Below, piece after piece: positions 31,363 to 40,896 of a DNA stretch of 64,000 nucleotides. Each line of letters begins with the position of its first letter. Position 1 is the first letter of the stretch. The DNA comes from an archaeon (lineage in GTDB: Archaea > Thermoproteota > Nitrososphaeria > Nitrososphaerales > Gagatemarchaeaceae). The DNA lies in NCBI GenBank assembly GCA_021827865.1, contig JAKAUC010000009.1, positions 620,001 to 684,000 of the forward strand, read 5' to 3'. Made by a program: the position numbers and the translations under genes. The notes below the pieces were generated by a model that did not search any database, was not told the DNA's origin, and worked only from the letters and a program-made list of their open reading frames with translations.

Positions 31363-32938
31363 TTTCTCCCTCCAGTTCGCTCGCCGGCGCCCCCTCGGGT
31401 TGGTCGGCTTCATTAGTTTCATTCGCCTCGGCTCCATCGCCGATGAGCTTCGCGTACTTCGGGAGCGCATCCTTCCCGGCTAATTCGGTGGAGAACTGGG
31501 CGATCAGCGGCAGGTACTTCCCGTAGATGTTCATCTTCTTCTGGACTGCCTCCATGCTCCCCTTGTGTGACAGGAATATCCCGAGCCTGCGCAGCGCCTC
31601 CCTGACCGCATTCCTGATCTCCCTCTGAATCTCCGGCCTGTCGGCGATGTACTCCTTCCCGACGGTCTTGTACGGGATCCTGGTGCTGGCGATGTGGGTT
31701 ATCACGCCGACCGGGGCGTCGGCCGGGACGTGATACCTTCGCCAGTCCACCTCCTCGTTGAGCACCTCGAAGCTGACATCGGAGCTCTCGTCATAGAGGA
31801 GGGGTATCCGGTTCGCGTACCTGAAGAGCTTGACCCCGGGCTGCAGTACTTTCCCCCCGTAGGCCACCCCGACCTCGACCAGGAACGGGAAGCCAGAGTA
31901 CGAAGACGGGGGCCTCATCACCACCGTTGAGAACTCAGGCTGGAGCTCCTTGGCTATGCCCGTCATGAGGATTTCCTCGCCGATGGGTGAGAGGACGGCT
32001 GCGTCAGGCTGGAGGAAGTCTGGGAAACGCTGGAGGGCGTCCACCACCGCGACTATCTGGTTGGTGTTGAGCCTCTTCGGCGGGAGCTTCGGGCTCACCC
32101 CCGCGAACTCTAGGAACTTGTTCGCGATCTTGTCTCCCACCCTGTGGAAGTGGGTTACCATGAAGGACTTCATGTCGTGCTCCTCGGACAACTTCACTAT
32201 GCGCTTGAACGCCTCCACGTCCACACCGTACGGGTGAGGCAAGGTCTCCTTTGGGGGGACCGGCATCGAGGTGGTCGCCCTTTCGTAGTAGGTTATCTGG
32301 CCGCTGGGGTCGACGAAGGTCAGATTGGCGTAGCTGGCCACCAAGGCTGTCTGCTTGAAGTAGTCGCCTATCTTCTGGGAAGCGCGGAGGTAGTCGCCCT
32401 CGAGGACAATGTCCACCCTGGTCCCCGTGGATCCGTTGGCGTCGCTGTTGAAACGCTTGAGTACTGTCGGCCTGTTCTCACCTATGTCTATCATCATCTG
32501 GAAGCCGTATTTCCGCTTCCCGTCCGGGGAGGTGGTGACCGTGACCGGCTTGTTGGTCGTTATCTGGCCGTAGAGGATTGCCATGGTCCCTCCGAGCCCG
32601 AACATCCCCCGGGACTGCCTCAGAACGTACTTCGACCCGTAGAAGACCTTCCCGAAGGCGCTCGGCACATGCTGCGGTGCCACCCCCGTGCCGTTGTCGA
32701 TGACTGTGAGCCTGTAGGGCTTGGGGTCCGGAAGCTCCAGGTTCGGGTTCTCCGGGGTAATCCTGACGTAGACGTCTGGCGGGGATCCCACCATCTCCGT
32801 CGAGTCCAGGGAGTTCTCGACGAGCTCCCTGATGGCCATGTATAGGGCGCGCGCGGGGTTGGTGAACCCCGCCAGGTCACGATTGCGGTAGAAAAACTCT
32901 GACGGCGATATCTCCGCGAAGGTCGCCTTGCTGCTCAG
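31307..32938 (-). CDS. top6B: DNA topoisomerase VI subunit B, apparent CTG start
   Basis: 543-residue GHKL ATPase subunit. The N-box is RELVENSLDS and the G1 box is TVIDNGTGVAP; a later KTVGKEYIADRPE segment belongs to the transducer domain. The first ordinary start, ATG 32839, would begin inside the conserved ALYMAIRELVEN helix. Upstream, the frame encodes LSSKATFAEISPSEFFYRN and RDLAGFTNPARALY, the standard N-terminus, back to an in-frame TGA (32947-32945). Between TGA and LSSK only TGT, GAA and CTG occur, so CTG 32938 is the only sensible start; an AGAGGCGTGAT lies just before it. Confidence 0.9.
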   Translation of the reverse strand: MSSKATFAEISPSEFFYRNRDLAGFTNPARALYMAIRELVENSLDSTEMVGSPPDVYVRITPENPNLELPDPKPYRLTVIDNGTGVAPQHVPSAFGKVFYGSKYVLRQSRGMFGLGGTMAILYGQITTNKPVTVTTSPDGKRKYGFQMMIDIGENRPTVLKRFNSDANGSTGTRVDIVLEGDYLRASQKIGDYFKQTALVASYANLTFVDPSGQITYYERATTSMPVPPKETLPHPYGVDVEAFKRIVKLSEEHDMKSFMVTHFHRVGDKIANKFLEFAGVSPKLPPKRLNTNQIVAVVDALQRFPDFLQPDAAVLSPIGEEILMTGIAKELQPEFSTVVMRPPSSYSGFPFLVEVGVAYGGKVLQPGVKLFRYANRIPLLYDESSDVSFEVLNEEVDWRRYHVPADAPVGVITHIASTRIPYKTVGKEYIADRPEIQREIRNAVREALRRLGIFLSHKGSMEAVQKKMNIYGKYLPLIAQFSTELAGKDALPKYAKLIGDGAEANETNEADQPEGAPASELEGENVEQEEDEQETIDRFGGV

Positions 32939-33049
32939 TTCACATCACGCCTCTCTGAATCGTTCACCACAGAATTAAGCACCTATCTAGCTATTCCTAC
33001 TCTCGCCCTAAGAGCCCGCCCGCAGGTATCGACCTGAATCGGATATATG

Positions 33050-33649
33050 CTAGTGCTCAAGCTTCTGAAGCTTTTCTTCCAGGGTCTCCGGCGAAGTCCC
33101 TTCCCAGAGGAACATGCGCTCCATCTTCCTCTTGGTCCTTGCCTTCTGGAGGGTGTTGTACACATTCTTGTGCTGGCTCCCCGACGCCAGGGACCTGACA
33201 GCGTCCGATGCCAGCTGGACGTGGCTAGCATCCCCTATTATGGCCACGGTCCTCCCGTAGACCGAAAGGTTGCAGGAGGTCAGTTCTTCGATCACGCGTC
33301 TGGACTTCCCCTTGAGGCCTATCACCCTCCCCCTAATCCTCTCGAGGGAGTTCGCGCTCCTCCCCGCATACCCGCGGAGGTCTATCACCTCCAGGGCCGT
33401 CCCCTCGTCCAAGAGCCTGCGCGCCTTCTGGGGGGAGAATCCGCGCCCTATCGCCTCGATGACCCTGGTCGCCGAGAATGGGTCTGTCCCCAGGGCAGAC
33501 TCCGACTTTAAGACCACAAGCCCCTCCTTGCCGTCCACCTGGATGGCCACCCCCATTTCGCCCTCGAGGTACCTCTTGGTCGCCCCCTCCTTGCCTATCA
33601 CGGCGCCCACCCTGTCGACGGGTATGCGCACGGTCTGCTCGAAGCTCAT
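33050..33649 (-). CDS. KH-domain RNA-binding protein (Pno1/Dim2-like)
   Basis: 199 residues with two KH modules. The first has the GxxG loop VGAVIGKEGATKRYLEG (about 13-29); the second is centred on RGRVIGLKGKSRRVIEEL (about 105-122). Archaeal proteins of this form act in 16S rRNA 3'-end maturation and often pair with RIO1. ATG 33649 overlaps the rio1 stop (ATGA), indicating translational coupling. The frame continues upstream but only within rio1. Confidence 0.88.
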   Translation of the reverse strand: MSFEQTVRIPVDRVGAVIGKEGATKRYLEGEMGVAIQVDGKEGLVVLKSESALGTDPFSATRVIEAIGRGFSPQKARRLLDEGTALEVIDLRGYAGRSANSLERIRGRVIGLKGKSRRVIEELTSCNLSVYGRTVAIIGDASHVQLASDAVRSLASGSQHKNVYNTLQKARTKRKMERMFLWEGTSPETLEEKLQKLEH

Positions 33650-34422
33650 CTCAAGATCCCCTTCATCCACTCGTCCGCGTCCTTACCTCCCAGGCCCCGC
33701 TTCCTAAAGAACCTGACCATGTTGGAGACGTCCCTCCGCAGGAACTCCTGCGCCTGGGGGTGTGACGAGAGGACGGCCGACCCCATGTCGAAGAGGATTG
33801 GGCCTTCGTCCGTCCTGAAGACGTTGAACTCTGAGAAGTCGGCGTGGACCAACCTGGCGCGGGTCCAGAGCGCCTCGATTGTCCTGAACGTCCACGCGTA
33901 CTCTTCCTCCCCGACTTCAGACTCGGAGAAGGTGGGGGCGGGATCCGGGGGCGTCCCGACATACTCCATCAGGAGGATGTTCTTCAAGAAGGCGAGAGGG
34001 GCAGGGACGCGGATACCTGCGCCCCGGGCGAGCTGGAGGTTCTTGAACTCCTTCCTTGTCCAGAGGTAGACGGTCTCCCTCGACCCGGCTGGAAGCCTCC
34101 CGAAACGCCTGTCCCCCGCTATGTAGCCCATGCGTTTCCTGAAGTCTGACGCTGACGTGAGATAGATCTTGACCGCTACCGGACCGCCCGCCCTGTCTTC
34201 CCCCAGATACACCCTGGCCTCCTTGCCCGCCCTCACCACACCTCGAAGCTCGCCGAGGTCCTTTCTGGCTATCAGTTCCTCGACGGCCAGCATGGTCGAC
34301 CGGTCGAAGACCTCCTCGAGCACCTTCCTGTCGTCCGAGTCCCTCCTGAGGTACCTGCTCTCCCGCTCGAAGCGCAGAAGCCTCTCCCTGACTTTCTTGC
34401 TGCCCCCCTCTGCCTCGGCCAC
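33646..34422 (-). CDS. rio1: RIO1-family serine kinase
   Basis: 258-residue atypical kinase/ATPase for late small-subunit ribosome maturation. ATP-binding lysine region VAVKIYLTSASDF, catalytic loop LVHADFSEFNV, and the metal-binding ILFDMGSAV (the usual Asp is kept). GTG 34422 is 27 bp from the TATA centre, so it is leaderless. It shares its promoter with divergent grpE and is followed by the KH partner, then topoisomerase VI. Confidence 0.93.
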   Translation of the reverse strand: MAEAEGGSKKVRERLLRFERESRYLRRDSDDRKVLEEVFDRSTMLAVEELIARKDLGELRGVVRAGKEARVYLGEDRAGGPVAVKIYLTSASDFRKRMGYIAGDRRFGRLPAGSRETVYLWTRKEFKNLQLARGAGIRVPAPLAFLKNILLMEYVGTPPDPAPTFSESEVGEEEYAWTFRTIEALWTRARLVHADFSEFNVFRTDEGPILFDMGSAVLSSHPQAQEFLRRDVSNMVRFFRKRGLGGKDADEWMKGILR

Positions 34423-34443
34423 GCCACCCCTTGGAAACTTGAA

Positions 34444-34453
34444 AATTTATACG
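34444..34453. promoter_or_regulatory. Shared TATA element of rio1 and grpE
   Basis: TATAAAT on the minus strand (ATTTATA on the plus strand) is centred near 34449, 27 bp from the rio1 GTG and 54 bp from the grpE ATG. It is the only AT-rich element in the 80-base gap, so it probably serves both genes; grpE would then have a short leader. Confidence 0.5.
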
Positions 34454-34502
34454 TATGAAACGGAGTGCACCAAGCTCTCGCCGGAAAGTTGAGCTGGAAT
34501 TG

Positions 34503-35039
34503 ATGGAATCGAAAGAGAGGGAGAAGAGCGAAGAGGACCAGTTAGACCTGCTGAGGAAGCAACTCGCTGAGGAGAAGGAGCGGAGCGGAGAACTTCTCAC
34601 CCGCCTGAAGTACTCACAGGCAGACCTGGAGAACTACAGGAAGAGGGCGGACAAGGAGCTGAAGGAAGCCGGGGAGACGCTCGCGAAGGGGCTGATCTCG
34701 AAGCTCATTGTGGTGGCGGACGAGTTGGAACTTGCATTGAAGCACGCTGAAGGGTCGGCCAATGGCGAGCTGGCGGAAGGGGTTCGGATGGTCAGCGCGA
34801 ACCTCCGCGCAGCCCTTCAATCCGTGGGGGTAGAGGCCATTGGCGCCCTGGGGAGGCCGTTCGACCCTGCCATCCACGAAGCGGTCGAGAGGGTTCAGGG
34901 CGCCGCCGACGGGCCGGATATGGTGGCCGAAGTGTTGAGGACAGGTTACACATTCAGGGGGCAGCTTCTCAGACCGAGCATGGTAAAGGTTGAATTGGCG
35001 CCCAAAGCGGCCCAGGAGGAGGCGACATCTGATGAGTAG
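34503..35039 (+). CDS. grpE: Nucleotide exchange factor GrpE
   Basis: 178-residue cochaperone that releases ADP from DnaK. A long N-terminal helix ([18 protein letters not shown]) is followed by the beta domain with [15 protein letters not shown] and [20 protein letters not shown], the GrpE signature. I start it at ATG 34503; a frame from 34455 would lie on the TATA box. It overlaps dnaK by eight bases. Confidence 0.93.
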   Translation: MESKEREKSEEDQLDLLRKQLAEEKERSGELLTRLKYSQADLENYRKRADKELKEAGETLAKGLISKLIVVADELELALKHAEGSANGELAEGVRMVSANLRAALQSVGVEAIGALGRPFDPAIHEAVERVQGAADGPDMVAEVLRTGYTFRGQLLRPSMVKVELAPKAAQEEATSDE

Positions 35040-36903
35040 CGCAAGAGAGAAGATCATAGGTATAGACCTGGGGACCACCAACTCCGCTGCCGCGGTGGTC
35101 GAGGCTGGGAGGCCGGTGGTGATCCCAAGCGCCGAGGGGGCGACTCCTGCGGGCAAGATGTTCCCTTCTGTGGTCGCCTACACCAAGGACGGGCAGCTGC
35201 TGGTGGGAGAGCCGGCCAGGCGCCAAGTGGTGACTAATCCGGACGGGACGGTCTTCGAGATCAAGAGGAAGATGGGGACAGACTCCCGGGTCACCCTCTC
35301 GGGGAAGGAGTACTCGCCCGAGCAGCTCAGCTCCTACATACTCCAGAAGATCAAGCATGACGCCGACGCGTTCCTCGGCTACCCCGTGAAGAAGGCGGTG
35401 ATCACCGTCCCGGCGCACTTCAACGACAACCAGCGCCAGGCGACCAAGGACGCGGGTGAAATAGCGGGCCTGGAAGTAGTGAGGATAATCAACGAGCCGA
35501 CCGCCGCGTCGCTCGCCTACGGGCTCGACAAGGCTGAGAACGAGATGAAGATCCTTGTGTTCAGCTTCGGGGGTGGGACACACGACGCCACCATCATGGA
35601 GTTCGGGAAGGGGGTGTTCCAGGTCCTAGCCACTTCAGGGGACACGCAGACAGGAGGGACCGACGTGGACAAGGCCATCATCCAGGTGCTCCTGGATGAC
35701 TTCCGCTCAAAGTCAGGGATGGACCTGACCACCGACAAGACAGCCATGGCCAGGCTGAAGGAGGCGGCCGAGCAGGCCAAGATACAGCTCTCGAACCTCA
35801 CGTCGACCGACGTTGACCTCCCGTTCATAGCCAGCGACGCCTCGGGACCGAAGAACCTCCACTATACATTGACCAGGACCAAGCTGGAGGAAGTCGCAAG
35901 GCCGATAGTCGCGAAGACCGAGCAGACCATTCGCAGGGTGATCAGCGACGCCAAGCTCGGCCCGGAGCAAGTGGACAAGGTGATACTGATAGGCGGCATG
36001 ACCAGGATGCCCCTGGTCCGGAAGTTCGTCGAGGACGTCGCCGGGAAGCAGGCCGAGAGGGGGGTCGACCCCATGGAAGCCGTAGCCATCGGGGCGGCGA
36101 TACAGGGCGCCGTCCTGGCGGGGGAGATCAAGGACATACTCCTCCTAGACGTCACACCCCTATCGCTGGGCGTCGAGACACTGGGAGGGATAACCGAGCA
36201 CCTGATTGAGAAGAACGCGACGATACCCACCAAGCGGAGCAAGACGTTCACCACTGCCGCGGACTTCCAGACCGCAGTGACAATACACGTGGTCCAGGGC
36301 GAGAGGAGCATGGCCGCAGACAACGTGTCCCTCGGGATGTTCAACCTGACCGGCATCCCGCCCGCCCCCAGGGGAGTCCCGCAGATTGAAGTGACGTTCG
36401 ACATCGACGCCAACGGCATCCTCACCGTCGGTGCGAAGGACCTCGGGACCGGGAAGGAGAATAAGATTACGATAACCGCGTCCACCAAACTGTCGAAGGA
36501 CGAGAAGGAGAGGCTCGTCAAGGAGGCAGAGTCGTTCGCCGAGCAGGATAGGAAGAAGAGGGAAGAAGCTGAGATCAGGAACGAGGCTGACTCGGTGCTT
36601 TACACCGCCGAGAGGACCAAGAGAGACCTCGAAGGGAAGGTCGACAAGGGGAGCATCGACAAGATTGACGCGGCCTCCCAGGAGCTGAGGAAGTCGGTTG
36701 GGGGGCAGGACGCGGGGGCGATCAGGGAGAAGAGCGAGGCATTGAAGAAGGCGCTCCAGGAGGTCGGAGCTTCGGTCTACCAGCAGCAGGCACAGAGGCA
36801 GCAGCAGGCACAGAGGCAGCAGCAGGGCCCGCCGCCCGGGGGCAGCGGAGGCGACCAGAAGATGGGTGACGCCGACTACAAGGTAGTGGACGAAGGAAAA
36901 TAG
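35032..36903 (+). CDS. dnaK: Chaperone DnaK (Hsp70) with altered phosphate motif
   Basis: 623-residue Hsp70. GIDLGTTNS at 10-18 is normal. The second phosphate-binding motif, usually DLGGGTFD, reads SFGGGTHD (178-185), so the conserved Asp is Ser and the Phe is His. The substrate-binding domain and lid follow, ending in a Gln-rich repeat and an acidic tail [12 protein letters not shown] 35032 has GGAGG ten bases upstream, inside grpE. Archaeal Hsp70 genes were acquired from bacteria and keep the grpE-dnaK-dnaJ order seen here. Confidence 0.95.
   Translation: MSSAREKIIGIDLGTTNSAAAVVEAGRPVVIPSAEGATPAGKMFPSVVAYTKDGQLLVGEPARRQVVTNPDGTVFEIKRKMGTDSRVTLSGKEYSPEQLSSYILQKIKHDADAFLGYPVKKAVITVPAHFNDNQRQATKDAGEIAGLEVVRIINEPTAASLAYGLDKAENEMKILVFSFGGGTHDATIMEFGKGVFQVLATSGDTQTGGTDVDKAIIQVLLDDFRSKSGMDLTTDKTAMARLKEAAEQAKIQLSNLTSTDVDLPFIASDASGPKNLHYTLTRTKLEEVARPIVAKTEQTIRRVISDAKLGPEQVDKVILIGGMTRMPLVRKFVEDVAGKQAERGVDPMEAVAIGAAIQGAVLAGEIKDILLLDVTPLSLGVETLGGITEHLIEKNATIPTKRSKTFTTAADFQTAVTIHVVQGERSMAADNVSLGMFNLTGIPPAPRGVPQIEVTFDIDANGILTVGAKDLGTGKENKITITASTKLSKDEKERLVKEAESFAEQDRKKREEAEIRNEADSVLYTAERTKRDLEGKVDKGSIDKIDAASQELRKSVGGQDAGAIREKSEALKKALQEVGASVYQQQAQRQQQAQRQQQGPPPGGSGGDQKMGDADYKVVDEGK
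36781..36827 (+). repeat. CAG-rich tandem repeat in dnaK
   Basis: A unit of CAGCAGCAGGCACAGAGG is repeated about 2.5 times, encoding Gln-Gln-Gln-Ala-Gln-Arg in the flexible C-terminal tail. Slippage here would change the tail length without breaking the frame, since the unit is 18 bases. Confidence 0.75.
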
Positions 36904-36916
36904 GAGGTAGCCTCCA

Positions 36917-38005
36917 GTGGCCGCGAAGGACTACTATGAGGTGCTTGGCGTACAGCGGGGCGCGACCAAGGACCAGATCAAGGGTGCATACAGGAAGCTC
37001 GCCCTCCAGTTCCACCCAGACAGGAACAAAGCCCCCGACGCCGAAGCGCGATTCAAGGAGATTTCTGAGGCGTATGCCGTGCTCTCCGACGACGAGAAGC
37101 GGAGGCAGTACGACTCGTTCGGGCGGGAGGGGGTGTATCAGAGGTACAGCCAGGAAGACATCTTCCGGGGGGCGGACTTCGGGGAGTTCTTCCGTGGAGC
37201 CGGGTTCGGGGGCTTCGACGACCTGTTTACACAGTTCTTTGGAGGAGGGGGGGCTCGGCAGCCAAGCCGTGGCGAGGACCTTACCTACCACCTTGAGCTC
37301 AATCTGGAGGACATAGTTGCGGACTCAGAAAGAGAGATTGAAGTTCCCAGGCACGAAGTGTGCGCGACATGCAACGGGAGCGGTGCGAAGCCTGGGACGT
37401 CCCCCCGCCAGTGCTCGACCTGCGGCGGGACCGGACAGGTCCAGAAGGTGCAATCGGCCGGCTTCGCGCGCCTCGTCAGAATAACCGCTTGTGGTAAGTG
37501 TGAAGGGAAGGGCTACCTCGTCGACAGCCCCTGCAAGGACTGCAGAGGGCGGGGGACGGTGGCGAAGACGAGGAAGATTCGCGTCTTGATTCCAGGCGGG
37601 ATCGATGATGGATACACTCTCAGGCTCAGGGGAGAAGGGAACGCCGGAGAGAGAGGTATCCCGCCGGGGGACCTGTATGTCGTGATCAACGTCGCCCCCC
37701 ACAGGATCTTCAGAAGGTCGGAAGAAGACCCCAGCAATGTCTTCTTGGAGACCAAGATCGGCGCCGTGGATGCCATGCTCGGCACGGAGCTCACGGTCCC
37801 GACGCTGCATGGCGATGTCAAACTGGCGATACCCCACGGCACTCAGCCCGGAGAGAGGTTCATGGTGAAGGACAGGGGTCTACCGAAGTTCGGCGGTTGG
37901 AGGGGGGGTTACGGGAACCAATACGTAATCGTCCGCGTCGAGGTCCCGAAGAAGCTCACCGACCAGCAGAGAGAGACGCTGAAGAAGCTCGGAACCCTGA
38001 GCTAG
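36917..38005 (+). CDS. dnaJ: Chaperone DnaJ (Hsp40, type I)
   Basis: 362-residue type I Hsp40. J domain with HPD near residue 35, a Gly/Phe-rich linker ([19 protein letters not shown]), four zinc-finger repeats ([32 protein letters not shown]), and a C-terminal substrate domain. GTG 36917 follows AGGAGG with a spacing of nine bases. It ends convergently with the DUF424 gene, overlapping by four bases. Confidence 0.95.
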   Translation: MAAKDYYEVLGVQRGATKDQIKGAYRKLALQFHPDRNKAPDAEARFKEISEAYAVLSDDEKRRQYDSFGREGVYQRYSQEDIFRGADFGEFFRGAGFGGFDDLFTQFFGGGGARQPSRGEDLTYHLELNLEDIVADSEREIEVPRHEVCATCNGSGAKPGTSPRQCSTCGGTGQVQKVQSAGFARLVRITACGKCEGKGYLVDSPCKDCRGRGTVAKTRKIRVLIPGGIDDGYTLRLRGEGNAGERGIPPGDLYVVINVAPHRIFRRSEEDPSNVFLETKIGAVDAMLGTELTVPTLHGDVKLAIPHGTQPGERFMVKDRGLPKFGGWRGGYGNQYVIVRVEVPKKLTDQQRETLKKLGTLS

Positions 38006-38313
38006 CCCGAGAACTTGTAGATCATCAGGAACGGCACGTCCTGGATCTCGCGAACGGCCTCCGGCGCGCCCACCCTGTTGTCGACCGCCAAGGAGACAGA
38101 CCGTGAGCCCGCCAGATTGACGATGGAGCAGGTCCGGATGAGCCTGAGGGCCTCCCCGCGATTGACTACCTCGCCGGAGTAGAATTCCTTGGAGAGGTGT
38201 ACCTTCAGCTTGCCCTCGGTGACCGTACTACCTACGAGCTCCTCGTCGCAGATGTTGACCAGTATCGTCCCCTTGAACTCCGCGGTCCTCACGGAGAACC
38301 CCTTCTCGGCCAA
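38002..38313 (-). CDS. DUF424 archaeal protein
   Basis: 103-residue protein resembling DUF424 (COG2412), a conserved archaeal family without known function. The pattern [18 protein letters not shown] near residue 17, [16 protein letters not shown] and the [15 protein letters not shown] strand are typical. It directly follows aIF2-beta (three bases between), a pairing suggesting a role linked to translation; that link is inference. Confidence 0.75.
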   Translation of the reverse strand: MAEKGFSVRTAEFKGTILVNICDEELVGSTVTEGKLKVHLSKEFYSGEVVNRGEALRLIRTCSIVNLAGSRSVSLAVDNRVGAPEAVREIQDVPFLMIYKFSG

Positions 38314-38316
38314 GCC

Positions 38317-38733
38317 CTAGGCTACCTTGGCGACAGACCGGGCCCCGCAGGCTTCGCAGACCATGAACCACATGCGCTTCTCCTTGTCCAAGTGGGTGTC
38401 GGGGCTCCCGCAGACCGGGCAGATAACGCCGTCCTTGAGGTAGCGCTGGAGGAGCTGAGAGAATGAATCTCGGTCCTTCCGCCCAATGAAGATGGCGCGG
38501 TCCCCATCGAGGGAGGCTGCGGTGGCCAGCTCCTTGGCGAGGTACATTAGGACGCGCCCGGATTCGCGCCTCAGGAGCTTGGGGAATTCGACGTAGTTCC
38601 GAAAGATGGTCTTGTTGCCGACCCATATCACGTCGGGCTCAGGGAGCTCGAGCCTCAGCGCGCCAGACTTCTTTGCGTCCTTGTCCAGGCCGGACCTGGC
38701 CCTGGAGAGGAGTTCCTCGTACGACCTGGGCAT
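38317..38733 (-). CDS. Translation initiation factor aIF2 subunit beta
   Basis: 138-residue beta subunit of the heterotrimeric factor that delivers initiator tRNA. It has the N-terminal helix (MPRSYEELLSRARSGL), the central GNKTIFRNYVEF segment and a C-terminal zinc ribbon CPVC...CEAC. ATG 38733 is about 25 bp from GAAATACC on the minus strand, so it is probably leaderless. A much longer open frame upstream is a shadow of the divergent phosphorylase gene. Confidence 0.95.
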   Translation of the reverse strand: MPRSYEELLSRARSGLDKDAKKSGALRLELPEPDVIWVGNKTIFRNYVEFPKLLRRESGRVLMYLAKELATAASLDGDRAIFIGRKDRDSFSQLLQRYLKDGVICPVCGSPDTHLDKEKRMWFMVCEACGARSVAKVA

Positions 38734-38829
38734 CGGTCTAATCGACGGCCCTTGGTATTTCAAGTCTTCTGGCCGATGCGAGGTGCGGCGCGAGCCAAAG
38801 ATTAAATCTGAAACTTGGAGGGGCGGACT

Positions 38830-39636
38830 GTGAAGCCGAGGGCGGAGTTCGGCGTCTTTGGCGGGTCCGGGTTCTACAAGCTCGCGAAGGGGACCGGAAG
38901 CATTTCCGCCACCACACGCTACGGGAAACCCAGCGGGAAGGTGACCCTCGCGGCCATCGAAGGGCGGAAGGTCGCGTTCATACCAAGGCATGGGGTCCAC
39001 CACGAGTTCCCGCCACACGCAGTCCCCTACAGGGCGAACGTCCTCGCATTCAAGAAGCTTGGGGTCAGCAGAATAATCGGGCCGAACGCTGTCGGAAGCC
39101 TGAAGGGAGAAGTGGCGCCCGGGGACCTCGTCTTCTGCGACCAGTTCGTCAACTTCACGTCCGGGAGGAAGGACACGTTCTACGACGGGCCTGAGACGAC
39201 CCACGTCAGCACAGCGTCCCCCTACTGCCCCCAGATGAGGAAGGCGGCGGCCGAGGCCGCTGATGCCCTGGCGTTGAAGTTCCACGGCTCCGGGACCGTG
39301 GTCGTTATACAGGGCCCAAGGTTCTCGACCAAGGCTGAGAGCAGGTTCTTCTCGCGCCAGGGGTGGGACGTCATCAACATGACCCAGTACCCCGAGGTCG
39401 CGCTTGCGCGGGAGCAGGAGATGTGCTATCTGAACATCTCCCTTGTGACGGACTACGACGCTGGTCTCGAGGGCGACCCCAGCGTGAAGCCGGTCTCCCA
39501 CGGTGAGGTGATCAAGGTCTTCAACAGGAACCTGGAGAACCTGACGCGGCTCATCGGCGAGATTGTGAAGCGTGTCCCGGAGGAACGCACCTGCGACTGC
39601 GGTTCGGCGCTCGAGCACGCGAGGTTGAGCGCCTGA
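38830..39636 (+). CDS. mtnP: S-methyl-5'-thioadenosine phosphorylase
   Basis: 268-residue enzyme that splits methylthioadenosine into adenine and methylthioribose 1-phosphate. FGGSGFYKL binds phosphate; IPRHGVHHEFPPHAVPYRAN is the family signature; the base-specific pocket has TDYDAG, the Asp pair that reads the 6-amino group of adenine. GTG 38830 follows GGAGGGG; TTG 38815 is the alternative. It is the first of four salvage genes, the next being apt, which would use its adenine product. Confidence 0.92.
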   Translation: MKPRAEFGVFGGSGFYKLAKGTGSISATTRYGKPSGKVTLAAIEGRKVAFIPRHGVHHEFPPHAVPYRANVLAFKKLGVSRIIGPNAVGSLKGEVAPGDLVFCDQFVNFTSGRKDTFYDGPETTHVSTASPYCPQMRKAAAEAADALALKFHGSGTVVVIQGPRFSTKAESRFFSRQGWDVINMTQYPEVALAREQEMCYLNISLVTDYDAGLEGDPSVKPVSHGEVIKVFNRNLENLTRLIGEIVKRVPEERTCDCGSALEHARLSA

Positions 39637-40166
39637 TGGCTGAGCTCGAGAAGGACGTCAAGAAGGCGATCAGGAACATCCCAGACTATCCTAAGAAGGG
39701 AATAGCGTTCAAGGACCTCACCACCCTCTGGGAGGACGGGAGGCTTACCAGGAGGGTGACGGACGCCCTGGAGAAGAAGTGGAGCAAGGCGAGGCTCGAC
39801 AAGATAGTGGGCATCGAGGCAAGGGGGTTCATTGTCGGCGCCCCGCTGGCGGACCGCCTCGGCATAGGGTTCGTCCCGGCCAGGAAGGTGGGGAAGCTAC
39901 CTGCGAAGAAGGTGAGCGTGAACTACGCGCTCGAGTACGGTCGCCAGGGGCTGGAGATGCACGCCGACTCGATCGCCAAAGGGGACAGGGTCCTAGTCGT
40001 TGACGATCTCCTCGCGACGGGCGGGACGTCCAAGGCGGCGGCGGCCCTGGTCGAGAAGCTGGGAGGGAAGGTCGTCGGGTTGACCTTCGTCACCGAGCTC
40101 AGCTCGCTGAAGGGCAGGGAGAAGCTGTCAGGGTACGAGGTCTACACGCTATCCAGTTATGACTAG
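39636..40166 (+). CDS. apt: Adenine phosphoribosyltransferase
   Basis: 176-residue enzyme that makes AMP from adenine and PRPP. It has the N-terminal IPDYPKKGIAFKDLT, the GIEARGFIVGAPLA hood segment, and the PRPP loop VLVVDDLLATGGT at about 119-131. Its ATG overlaps the stop of mtnP by one base, consistent with recycling the adenine released by that enzyme. Confidence 0.95.
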   Translation: MAELEKDVKKAIRNIPDYPKKGIAFKDLTTLWEDGRLTRRVTDALEKKWSKARLDKIVGIEARGFIVGAPLADRLGIGFVPARKVGKLPAKKVSVNYALEYGRQGLEMHADSIAKGDRVLVVDDLLATGGTSKAAAALVEKLGGKVVGLTFVTELSSLKGREKLSGYEVYTLSSYD

Positions 40167-40896
40167 GGATAAGGCGCCGGTGGGGGTCATTACCGGTACC
40201 GGGGTGACCCGGCACTTCGACCTCGGCCCGCCCAGGAACGTGGAGACTGACTTTGGCATCGCGTCGGTCTATGTGCACCCCTCGGAGAGGTACGTGGTCA
40301 TCCCGAGGCATGGGGCCGGACACGAGACCCCGCCCCACGCCGTCAACTACCGGGCCAACATAGCGGCCCTGGAGCGCCTTGGGGTGAGAGAGGTGATCGC
40401 CACCAGCGCCGTGGGTTCGATGAAACAGGACTTCGGAGTGGGGAAATTGGGCCTGACGGAACAATTCCTGGATTTCACGAAGCGAAGGCAGTCGACATTC
40501 TTCGAGGATGAGGTGGTCCACACAGACATGACCAACCCCTACAGCAGGAGGGTGAACGACGCCCTGGCGTCGGCCGCGAAGCAGTTGGGGATGGAGTTGC
40601 ACCCCGGCTTGGTGTACGTCTGCGTGGAGGGGCCGAGGTTCGAGACAGCCGCGGAGATCAGGATGTACAGGGCGCTTGGCGGCGATGTGGTGGGGATGAC
40701 AGGGGTCCCAGAGGTGATCCTGGCGAACGAGAAGCGGATGGAGTACTCGTCCGTGCTGGTGGCAACCAACTGGGCGGCCGGGCTGCAGCCTGCTGTGAGC
40801 CACGAAGAAGTCTCAAGGGTGATGGAGGGCGCAGGGAAGCTTGTGAAACAGTTGATAGAGGCGGCCGTCGGGGGCCTGGCGGGATACAAACAGTGA
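40159..40896 (+). CDS. MTAP/PNP-family phosphorylase, probably 6-oxopurine (MTI) type
   Basis: 245-residue paralogue of the first phosphorylase. It shares IPRHGAGHETPPHAVNYRAN and VCVEGPRFETAAEIRM, but at the base-reading position has ATNWAAG instead of TDYDAG. An Asn at that place favours 6-oxopurines such as methylthioinosine, hypoxanthine or guanine nucleosides. The phosphate motif at the N-terminus is GTGVTRHFDL. It overlaps apt by eight bases and ahcY by four. The enzyme could act after deamination of methylthioadenosine. Confidence 0.85.
   Translation: MTRDKAPVGVITGTGVTRHFDLGPPRNVETDFGIASVYVHPSERYVVIPRHGAGHETPPHAVNYRANIAALERLGVREVIATSAVGSMKQDFGVGKLGLTEQFLDFTKRRQSTFFEDEVVHTDMTNPYSRRVNDALASAAKQLGMELHPGLVYVCVEGPRFETAAEIRMYRALGGDVVGMTGVPEVILANEKRMEYSSVLVATNWAAGLQPAVSHEEVSRVMEGAGKLVKQLIEAAVGGLAGYKQ

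Noticed and set aside
36781-36827. CRISPR-like array
   Set aside because: It is a short in-frame Gln-rich coding repeat without spacers; no CRISPR or cas gene was seen anywhere in the window.
38734-39618. N-terminal extension of aIF2-beta by about 295 residues
   Set aside because: This part is antisense to the MTA phosphorylase gene; aIF2-beta has its normal start at 38733.
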